From positions 1,178,001 through 1,242,000 of the forward strand of contig JAIUPT010000036.1 in assembly GCA_022315425.1 (NCBI GenBank): a stretch of 64,000 bases of DNA, given 5' to 3'. The notes beneath the pieces were generated by a model. The model was not told where the DNA came from. It saw only the letters and a program-made list of their open reading frames with translations, and did no database searches. A program made the translations under genes and the position numbers. Numbering within the stretch: the stretch's first letter is position 1; each line of letters begins with the position of its first letter. Shown one piece after another: positions 55,343 through 64,000 of this stretch. The DNA is from Pseudevernia furfuracea. Lineage: Eukaryota > Ascomycota > Lecanoromycetes > Lecanorales > Parmeliaceae.

Positions 55343-56311
55343 ATGCCTTCTACGCTTCTCAGGATATCCGTCTTCCTCGCTTTTCTCCTCCTCGCCGCTG
55401 CCCGTCCGCAAGACCAAGTGTCGCAAGATCAAGTGCAAGCCGACGCCTTCGCCATCGGCGCCGAGGGGGACTGGGCTTCCAGCGGGAACTATCTTATCTA
55501 CTCTTGCGGGTCAAAAGTCCCAGATGTCAAGAATATTCTAGATCGAACATACCTTTCCCTGCAGACCGCCATTCTAGGAACCGACAGCTCAGCCTACAAA
55601 GCCTTCTTCCACTCCGCAGACCCCAGTTCCATGACCGCAGTGCTCAAAGCCATTGCTGCAGGCACGAACATCACTGATCCAATCGGCGGATCCCGGGTAC
55701 CGACTATGGTGTGCGCCAATGCCAATGAGGGTACGCTCTGGGAAATATGCCAGCAGTCGGAACAAACGGTGATTTATCAATTCCACGGGACCGCTATCGT
55801 CGTTCTTTGTCCCGTATTCTTCGACAGACCACTCATGCCGCTGTCCACGGAATGCGGCACGGTGAACCGTGCAAACACGGCACTGATTTCGCACGGCTAT
55901 ATCACTGGATCGCAGTATGGCTTTCTGGTGCAAGCGCTTGCGGACATGTATATCCAGGACACGATGCGCGGAAACCCGCCGGGCGCGGACGTGAGTGATC
56001 TCAATGCTTGCCTCGCGCTGCCACCCGATCGGGCTTTGAAGAATCCGAGCAGTTATGCATTCTATGTCTCGAGTAAGTGGTAGCGTTTCTCGAATCCACT
56101 CAAGGCCCCCTTCGGTCGACGACGGGAGATGCTGACGCGAGTGCATTATCAAGACGTCCGGGCCGGATGTACGAAGTTTCCGTCCCGGGTGCCCACTCAA
56201 CGGGATCGAGAGTTGGTGGCGATTGATGGAGCCGGGGGCGGCAACGAGACGGGGCCCCTGGCCATCGATTGCGTCGGTATTGGGGCGGATTCGAGCTCTT
56301 GCTCTCCCTGA
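55343..56311 (+). CDS. secreted protein, possible peptidase-like fold
   Basis: Two exons, 55343-56072 and 56154-56311, with an 81-nt intron (GTAAGT donor). They total 888 nt and 295 residues. ATG 55343 gives a signal peptide (STLLRISVFLAFLLLAAARP). The body has YLIYSCGSKVPDVKNILDRT, KAFFHSADPSSMTAVLKAI and HGYITGSQYGFLVQALADMY. Splicing replaces an early stop with NVRAGCTKFPSRVPTQRDR and a Cys-containing end (AIDCVGIGADSSSCSP), which fits fungal homologues as I recall them. Those are sometimes labelled putative peptidases, but no HExxH zinc motif is visible, so enzyme activity is doubtful. Extracellular location is inferred from the signal peptide and paired Cys. Confidence 0.75.
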
Positions 56312-57878
56312 TGCTACGCGGTGCGCACGAGCCTCTTTCCGGTTCGACTCGAGATGGCACGAGTCCAAGGAACCCCTGTCCTCGAAGCGTCCTCGTGCTT
56401 GCCTGATGCGCACACGAGAATCCAGTCTGGAGGACATCCATATCGTGTGCGGTGCCACTAACGACTAGCGGTGTTTCGGAAACCCCTTGGTTTCAAAGTG
56501 GTCCTTCTTGATCTCTCTTTAGCGGGCGTTCGTCTGGTCAGGTGTTCCTCCAAGCAGTTCATATCCAGCGACGAGGAGTCTCTGGTTTTGAACAAGACTA
56601 CAACAATTTTAAATAGACTCTGTTGCACTGGTTCAGTGTCGGCTTGTTTTTTCGTTTGGATGGTCTTCGATACCTGCGGAAGCGCTACAGCGGGGAGATT
56701 CATCAAGTCTTGTCCCGAGCGGGGTGCATGTTTCCCTGGATATGCATCACTGAGGCTGCACGTTCCTATGTACTCTACCAGTCGTTGGCGATGATCTCGA
56801 TCTCGGAATACAGCTTAAACATGACCCGATCGAGTGCTTTCCAAATTCGCACTCATACAACTTTCTTTGCCCCCTTTTTGGGGTCATCCGTACCTTCAAT
56901 GTCGAAATCGGATTTCTTGCTTTCGTCTGGATACTGTAACAAATAGCCAAAATATTGAATTCTTGATCCTCATGCGTGATCTATATTTCTGCAAACGTGG
57001 CAAGTATATCTACCATAGTATTTCCTCTCTGCGGTGGGCTTTTACACTCTCTACTTCATCTCATCCGCACTGTTCTCGGTCGGACTCATGTTTCTCTTCC
57101 CTTTCTGGCAAATTGCGCCTGTTTTCCGCCTCCTTGCTCGGCGTCTGCACTTTTACACATCATTGGGCGGAAACACCGTCCTTTCATTCGTGGACTGCGG
57201 CCGTGGTGTCCTATTTTCTCTCGATGCATCTGGGCACTTGGTGTCTATCGGCCCAACTGCATCCGGAGTCGTAGGCACCCATCCAGCAACGTTTCAGATC
57301 GGCTCGACTTTCGGACCTGTAACCGAGATGGCTAGGAGAATCGGTAGCGCCTTTGTGCCCATAGTGTGCACGATCAATGCGAAACTTTTGGCTTTTCTTC
57401 GGATCGCAGCCGAAACAGGTAGTTCTGCTGACCTGAGAACCGCCGGACATTGTGGCATCCTGAATGTAGAGTGCTCTGTTGCTGTGATGTCGAGGTGGAA
57501 AACTCCCTGTATCTGCCAAAACTTTGAGGACTGCTACCGTACGTCTGTTCGGTTTTGCGAGGTTGCCCTCGTAACATGACTGATGCAAATGTATATGCTA
57601 GTTGCTAGATTGATCCAAAATTTTGTCAGAGGGCTTAACCGCACACGAGAAAACGAGAGCCTGGACTTAGCTATAGACTCACCATTCGAATATTGTTTGC
57701 TGCCCTTTGACAAGAGAGGCGTTTTCTGGCGCTGATGCTACTCGCCGAAAGATGTTTGCAATGGGATTGCCTCATTTAGGTTCATTCATTACCTCAAGAT
57801 AGATGTCTGTTTCCTACTTATTTTTTCTCCTTCATGGTCCGCCAATAACAGTTACCCTAAGCCAATAACCAACCATCC
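56312..57878. other. intergenic
   Basis: Open frames up to 181 codons (57034-57579) have no start context, domain or codon bias that supports a gene. Nothing else is recognised. Confidence 0.45.
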
Positions 57879-58805
57879 ATGGGTTCCTCCAATCCACACA
57901 ACATGGATTCGAATGATTTTCTCGATACGGGCGCAGGCCCATCAACCAGATCTTCCGACCGAGTCCGAGCGTCTCATCAACATAGGCTAAGTGAATCGAC
58001 GGCTGAGGGACTCACAACAGCAGACTCAAGTGGGAGCGGCGACACTCGAGTGGTACATTAATCTATCAAACATTCACAAGGTCCCGTGTGGGCCACGTTC
58101 ATGCTGATACACAGGTAGCTCGCGCCACAAGAGGAAAATGAAGCGGTAAAACAAATCCAGGAAGCCAAGGAAAAGCGCAGAATAAGAGACAAGCAAGAAA
58201 TCGAGCGCCTTATGGTCGACAAGTCCAATAAAGAACTCCAGGAGGCGCTGGCACTATCAAGCCATGTTGGGTACAAACCTGAGTCGCAAAAACTGCCAGA
58301 CCATTCCGATGATTTCTCTTTATTCCACGCAGGACTATGTGAGAAGGTCATGCGCTTCATGACGAATGCCCACTTTAGGACGGGTGCAGATATAGAGCCT
58401 CGAGAGGCTTTCAATCTCGTGGCAGAAGCGGGAGGAGACGAAAAGCTTGCATTTAACAGATACTTGTTCGCCAACTCACCCATTACTTCCACTACGCCAG
58501 ACTTCATCAACTCTAGTGTGACCCCAGGCCTCAACTGGTCCAACGGCCGTGATCATGGCCGTGATCATGACCCCGGCATTTTTCTGCTCCACAATGGGAG
58601 GTTACAGTGGCCACCAAGGGCAGATGTAGAAACTGCGGAGCAGAGAGAGGAGCAGAGAAAGAGAGTTGAGGAGGTCAAGAAGCCTGAGGAGGAAAGTGAG
58701 AAAAAGCGTGGTATGTTTAAGAGATTATTTGGCGTGGAGAAGACGGGGCAGGTGGAGTCGGCTGAATGCGCTAAATCGTCCGGGGAACCGAAGCGACAGG
58801 ACTAA
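57879..58805 (+). CDS. hypothetical coiled-coil protein
   Basis: Two exons, 57879-58052 and 58119-58805, with a 66-nt intron (GTACAT donor, ACAGGTAG acceptor). They total 861 nt and 286 residues. The N-terminus is Ser/Thr-rich (MGSSNPHNMDSNDFLDTGAG). After the join, a charged coiled coil (EENEAVKQIQEAKEKRRIRD, RLMVDKSNKELQEALALS) leads to a helical middle (HAGLCEKVMRFMTNAHFRTG, AFNRYLFANSP). A second Lys/Glu helix (EQREEQRKRVEEVKKPEEES) is near the end. No family is recognised. An upstream acceptor (ATACACAG at 58114) would put a stop in frame, so the later AG is preferred. Confidence 0.6.
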
Positions 58806-59713
58806 ATGTAAGCTACTTAGTCATTTAATCACCAGTAGGCCCTTGCCTGCTATCACACGTATGTAATGAATGGGAGATACTAATGTGCAAGTTTTGCAAT
58901 GCGAGAAGAAGCATTTAGAGGAGTCAGTATAGTATTCAACATTTCACGCTTGGGTCTCTCACAGCTCTTCGAAGGATTAATGCCTACGTTGATCTTACCA
59001 TTGATAGAAGAATGTCGCGGGCGTAGATCTAGTGATTCCGGCGCTCCAACCTCTGAGCCTTACATCAGACACGCGGGATCAGTCCTCCCAGCGCTGGGTA
59101 GGACCTTGCTACGATCTCTCACCCCTGATTCCTCTTCGTAGCCCATAGCTTTTGTCGTTCTTTAGCAGTAGATCAGGAAAACTTTCAAATATTGCTGCAA
59201 TCCAGCCTCTAAATCAAGGAAGGAGACCAATTGATTTAAAGGAGGCGGCTGTGGCAAGCTGAGCGAATTGGAATCGAACTGTTGAATAGAGAGGGTCTAG
59301 ACGACTGATATTGAGTGGACTAAGGAGGAGTGTCTATGTGGGAAGCACGGAAGGTAGAATACAAGTATGTGCCGTGCCAAGCCACTAGTACAGTCACGTG
59401 CTGTAGGGCTGTTTGTCACCTTTAACATTTATTTATACGCCAAGACAATTCTTGCAGCCCTACCTCGGTACAGGCCTTGGCATTAAGAAGCGCTAGGCGA
59501 TCCTTGAGAGTACTTACCTGAGGGGCAGCTGACCGCAACACGCTTGTATGAGCGTTAAGCGCACGAATAGGGTCCACTTGTGCAGTTTGCACGTCAAGAC
59601 GCATCGTACTCAGTCACACATGTTTCCAGAACGGTGCTAGCTACACCTAGTCTACTACAGCACGCACTCAACTTAACTCTTCCACAAGATCCTGCATCTA
59701 CTTATAGAGCTCG
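58806..59713. other. intergenic
   Basis: About 0.9 kb; only short frames. It is the promoter side of the GNAT gene. Confidence 0.5.
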
Positions 59714-60145
59714 ATGATTATGGGTGACTACACCATCATTCATGCCACACCTAGCGTTGAGAACTACGTTTCTCTCCGCGACTCTACTGGCCTCACCCCA
59801 AAGACCCTACAAGCTGCGACTGTGGGCCTCGCCAACACCCTCTTTGCTGTACAAATCGCCCCAATCCTCCTCCCCAACATTGTCGTCGGCATGGGCCGCA
59901 TGATAGGCGATGGCGGCTGTTTCTTCCAGATAGTCGACATTGCTGTTCTTCCAGCACATCAGGGCAAGGGTCTTGGGAAGATGATTATGAAAGAGCTGAA
60001 AGACCGGATGAATAAGAGTGTACCCGAAAGTGGCACTGTATTTTTATTCGCAGACGGGCAGGCGAATGAACTCTATAAGCAGTTCGGATTTGTGGAGACG
60101 GCAGGCTTGACGCCCACCAGTGTAGGAATGGCATGTCGTTTCTGA
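59714..60145 (+). CDS. GNAT-family N-acetyltransferase
   Basis: Intact single-exon frame, 143 residues, about the normal length for a lone GNAT domain. Motif A is clear: QIVDIAVLPAHQGKGLGKMI with the acetyl-CoA pyrophosphate loop Q-G-K-G-L-G, then ELYKQFGFVE (motif B-like) near the C-end. The N-terminus is MIMGDYTIIHATPSVENY; ATG 59720 is an alternative start. The family transfers acetyl from acetyl-CoA to amines; the acceptor cannot be inferred. No targeting signal is visible, so it is probably cytosolic. Confidence 0.85.
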   Translation: MIMGDYTIIHATPSVENYVSLRDSTGLTPKTLQAATVGLANTLFAVQIAPILLPNIVVGMGRMIGDGGCFFQIVDIAVLPAHQGKGLGKMIMKELKDRMNKSVPESGTVFLFADGQANELYKQFGFVETAGLTPTSVGMACRF

Positions 60146-61436
60146 TAAAGTGGGGAGGGTACTAAACGTAGAGAGACAGTGGCGGACAGATTTGGCTTTG
60201 GTGGTTGAGATATCTTTGCAGCGCCAATCGGCAATGGGCCTAAAAGTGTTACAGCATAGCGATGCTTCTCCTCCACATGACCTTTCACACGCTGCAGGTA
60301 AAAGCGCTAGAACTGGTGCACACACGCAACTACAATGAGCTCTCATTCAAAGTGTACAAAATGCTCTCACCCAGCGAAGTCGGTCGGCTTGTGCCATTGT
60401 CTTTTCCAAGAACTCGAACCACTAATCTTTTATTTGTTACTAGTTATCTCTCATCTTACTCTATTGGGGCCCCGAGCTGATGGCATAAACTTGCATGACT
60501 TGAGCGGTTGCTCTCACCACACAGCAGCTCTAGGCTATCGCGCAGACGGCGTCGCCGGGTCCTACAACAATCTCGTCATCCTGTTGATCGAGATCTTTGC
60601 ATGTCTCCGAGGCAAGAAGAGCGAGTATGATATTTTACTAATTATTACTGATTCTTCAAAGCAGTGGGGGTTATCGCGCTCGTCGGAGCATAAAAGCGGG
60701 GGGTTCGCCTCTAAAGATAGTTCGTCGCCGCCCTTTTCCGAGTCTTGCCGGTTTTTCTCGGCGTAGAGATGCGCAAGATTGTTTCAAGTCCATGTAAGGA
60801 ATTGCGCCACATCAAGGAACATTCTAGAAACAGAGATAAGGAAACCGACAGCACGTGTAGGCCTCATCGTAGAATGATTGACCCTCGATACCCCCACGCA
60901 TATACCGCGCTTCAAAGTACCCTGCATCGTTGATCAGCCGCTTTTCGCATACATTCATCATTGACGCGCCAATGCGTGAAACGAAGAAACTCACAAATTC
61001 CTAAATGCTCTTCTTCAAACACCGTGGATGCCCAGCTCACTCAAAGTGGACCCTCATGCTTACCACCAAGGTAGCTTATCTGGATGCTTGTCTATGGACC
61101 AATAGACTATGAGACCGATACACCTCTCTCGGCCGCCCCAACTGATCACCGATACCCGGAAATTTAGATAACGAGTGACTACGGACATATGCAGACGAAT
61201 GAGAGCATGTTATGAACCATCCCATCTGGAATCATCTGCCGCACAGCAACTCATATGCCTATTCAACACCCGATTCTGAATATCGTGATCCGCTTCTAGT
61301 GTATCATGTTTGCTTCCTCTGTTGATAACCCTATGATGCGTCATATGTAAGTCCACCGCTGTTTTACTGCTTTGCATCCTCCGTATTTCCCAGAAGAAAT
61401 CCGCGCTGCTTGGCCCAAATCTTCAAGCCGGTTGCC
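60146..61436. other. intergenic
   Basis: 1.3 kb between two plus-strand genes. Frames at 60335-60766 and 60150-60480 lack domain or codon support. Nothing recognised. Confidence 0.45.
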
Positions 61437-63132
61437 ATGCTTCAACACCATCTGTCAACTCTAATATTTGGCTGCTTGGCTTTACACGTCTTCGCTGTAG
61501 CTGGACTTTTTACACTACCTGGGCGATATACTGACTTTTTTCTCAAAGATTCATCACCCCAACGCAAAAGACAGCCCGCAACTACCCAAGAGCAGGGCAG
61601 CATCAACAGCGTATCAACCCCAGGGCAGCAAACCCAAAATGTTACCAGCACTGCAGGTGAAGGGAATGGTACCGACCCGGATCCTGGGGTCATAACAAAT
61701 CCTGCGGCGACACCAATTACTGATGAGGTGAACTGTACGGACGTGACTACAGGAAGAGACAATAAGTGCTGGAGGGAACTAAAACTTACGCAGTGGGTGG
61801 AAGATTGGGTGGACACCAATGCTTGCTACACAGGGGAAGCCTTTGCATCTTGCTTTTTGAGAAGAGAAGGCTTTCCTGGGCTTGACTGCACAGGAATCAA
61901 GATCGATACATGTACATCCCCGCAAGGCGACAATGTTCTGAAGGAGCCAGAGGTATTTTATGTGGCGTACAATATCTACGGTAGGTATCTACGTCAACAC
62001 CTTGAATTTGAGCTTCGAAGATCTACTGACATGCCTTCCAGCGATTAATCAATTCTTCCTCTCCTGGTGGACTGCTGTCGGAGATGCGGCGAGCATCGCA
62101 TCTAATAATGTGGGCGAGATCGTACAGTTACTAGACCCTCTCAGCGGTACGAATACTGTGCTAGACTCTGTGCTCATCACACTGACGGGCATCTTTGCGC
62201 TCGTACCTGGTGCCGGCTATCTCGTGGATGAGGTCGAGGGTTTCACCGAAGGATGGACGGCCTTTGCTCAGGTTTTCGAAAATGCTCTCTTTGCGGTACC
62301 TCAAATTGGGCGGTGGATCTTCCCTGTCGACTCAGTATCGTCGCAGGTGGTACAGATGGCCGATCTGTCTACCCAGATGGGCACCATCATTCAGACTGTG
62401 CAGAACAACCTGAATAAGACGCTTGTCGACGTCATGCAAAATACAACCATGTTTCTCGCATTCGCCAGCCAGGGGAATTTCTCCGCTTCAGCGCCATCTC
62501 TCCCAGACCAGTCAAACTACCTCCTCTACGCCTTCAACACCTACATAATATCGCAAGCCCTCACCAGCAACAATATCTACGGCGTCATCGGTCGCAATAG
62601 CAATCCACAATCTCTTTCCTTCAACGGCACTAAAACAAACTCCGCCTACGACTTCTCAGACTGCCAAGGCTACAACGAGCAAAATGTATGCGACGCGTGG
62701 TGGTTCAGCGGACGATACAACTCCGCTTTCGGCCTTGATGATTTCAGCCGCATGAATCGCAATTACGGAGATGTGCTCACGACGCTATTCACCAACTACA
62801 CGACCGGCGAACTCCTCTTCGATGGCGCCTACGCTTGCAATGCCAACGGGAATTACGGACAACCCGTAAACGTGACAGTCAACTCCGCGGGCGTCAATAC
62901 AGGATGTCTTTCGCAATTGAGGATTCTAACGTGGGACATGAGCTGCGACAACCCTCTGCATCACACGAGTCCTGGGTGCGAATTCCTAGAGGCGCCGAGG
63001 CAGAATATGTTCTTTGGTGATTGCAATTCGCATTCTGCATACAGCGTGATGGATGAACCGATCTATTGTGTGCCACATAGCTATCTGGGACCGCTGGTCA
63101 CGCAGAATGACATACAGCTAAAGCGGAATTAG
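61437..63132 (+). CDS. large secreted protein of unknown function (DUF7872-like)
   Basis: Two exons, 61437-61980 and 62042-63132, with a 61-nt intron (GTAGGT donor). They total 1635 nt and 544 residues. The first ATG gives a signal peptide (LSTLIFGCLALHVFAVAGLF). A Thr/Gln/Gly linker follows, then a Cys-containing block (CYTGEAFASCFLRREGFPGL). Splicing joins YNIYA to INQFFLSWWTAV. The core has hydrophobic helices (LITLTGIFALVPGAGYLVDE), DNA-unrelated Asn-rich sequence and a Cys-rich C-end (CDNPLHHTSPGCEFLE, YCVPHSYLGPL). Many N-x-S/T sites fit a glycosylated extracellular protein. I associate this layout with fungal secreted DUF7872 proteins; function unknown. Confidence 0.72.
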
Positions 63133-64000
63133 CGCATCTGGATTTTTTCCTTTTAGAATTCCGTTTTTGCATAGAACTTTTGCTCACGCGAGCACGTTGG
63201 TAGAGAAATCCTAGTCCCATCCCACACCATGTTTTTTTTTTTTTTTTTAGCGTGGGGCATGCGCTTGATGAGAAGCTTCAAATCAAAGCCCTTTTGGCTG
63301 TTAGCACCGGGCTACTGCAAATATGCCGCATTTATCCTCCCTTTTGCGCAACAAAAGGTCCCGATACATAGGTACTACTTTTCAGCATGTCTCGCTAGGC
63401 TGAAAAGTCGTTATAAGCGCTACAACGAGCCGCGACCATCCCGCGATACCTCAATCTCCGGGGACTGCCGACCCGGCATGGCTGCGATGGACATGCTCAG
63501 AGGCAAGTCCAGACGTTTATCATTCCTGTGGCTGCTCGTACTCTTTCTACACCTAGAGACTGGTCTTTTTGTGGGTCGCTTGTATCCCTTACCCCCTTTC
63601 CCATTACCTCTTTGCGAATAGCGCTCGTGATTTGAGAGTTAGAGCTCAAGGCGGTCGCTTTGAAAAAGAAAAAAAAAGAAGAACTGAGATCGGAAAAAGC
63701 TGTGCCCCGGTTTCACGGCTGGGTCCCAAATCATTTCGCAGTGGTTCTATGGCAATTATCAGTACTCTCAGGGTATTCCATTAGATAAAATAAGCGCCTT
63801 ACTCTAGCTGTTTGGCGTGTAATTGATAGCTGACAGCTTTTGCCGCCTCCGACTGGCATGAGGGACTCCACGGAGTCAGCCAGATGTTAAACGCTGGAGG
63901 CTCCAGGGTACACAGATTGGCTCTCAGGTGAGGACTTTGAGAGGCCAGGGACTTTGAGCGCCAAATTGAAAGTCCTTGCGTTCATTATTGCCGTAGAGGG
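63133..64000. other. right-edge region without a gene
   Basis: A T18 run at 63232-63249 and short frames only. The 130-codon frame at 63229-63621 begins in the T run and has no recognisable domain. Confidence 0.5.

Noticed and set aside
57034..57579. 181-codon plus-strand frame
   Set aside because: Mixed hydrophobic and Cys composition without a recognisable domain; it overlaps other frames of similar quality.
60395..60425. Reverse-strand GGTTCGAGTTC resembling a tRNA B box
   Set aside because: No matching A box or acceptor stem upstream.
63229..63621. 130-codon frame starting in a T run
   Set aside because: The start lies in an 18-T homopolymer and the protein has no family features.

Overview
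This window is nuclear DNA of a filamentous ascomycete (Pezizomycotina, most likely Dothideomycetes-like; the class is inferred). The evidence is many short GT-AG introns, mostly 47-82 nt, monocistronic genes on both strands, and families typical of such fungi: F-box/2EXR, DUF6594, DUF6914, DUF2786, CBM18, TauD-type dioxygenase, fungal rhodopsin-domain protein, HET-S-associated kinase-like domain and secreted DUF7872-type protein. Gene models were spliced by hand. In nearly all intact genes the exon sum is an exact multiple of three and the joins restore recognisable family sequence.

Left part (1-16.2 kb), conserved nucleic-acid enzymes: a SRA-YDG protein cut by the left edge (-), a TruD/PUS7 pseudouridine synthase (+), a small secreted protein with three chitin-binding CBM18 modules and a 17-nt microexon (-), a long tRNase Z (TRZ1, +) with a probable mitochondrial leader, and a seven-exon 2OG-Fe(II) oxygenase with a cysteine-rich zinc-binding-like region (-). 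A 3 kb gene-free stretch follows (16.24-19.25 kb) holding at least four unrelated tandem repeat families.

Middle (19-38 kb): an F-box-like gene (-), an unknown 476-aa gene (-), a two-exon F-box/2EXR gene (+) and a DUF2786 gene broken by a stop and a frame change (+). After a 4.6 kb gene-poor gap come a five-exon Zn(II)2Cys6-like regulator (+), a five-exon TauD-like dioxygenase (+) and a three-exon DUF6594 membrane protein (+).

Right part (39-64 kb): the stretch from 39 to 48.7 kb is a run of decayed or frameshifted genes: an EthD pseudogene, a kelch/transmembrane gene with two frame changes and a diverged copy of its own 3' end 1.6 kb away, a HET-S-type kinase-like pseudogene and a rhodopsin-domain pseudogene. 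A short dispersed repeat with hairpins also lies here. After that come an intact DUF6914 gene (+), a repeat-rich gap, a secreted protein (+), a coiled-coil unknown (+), a GNAT acetyltransferase (+) and a large secreted DUF7872-like protein (+).

No operon, rRNA, tRNA, CRISPR array or biosynthetic cluster was found. The most unusual features are the cluster of broken genes at 39-49 kb, the multi-family minisatellite gap at 16.5-18.2 kb, the microexon in the CBM18 gene, and the combination of an SRA-YDG protein with a 2OG oxygenase in the same 16 kb.
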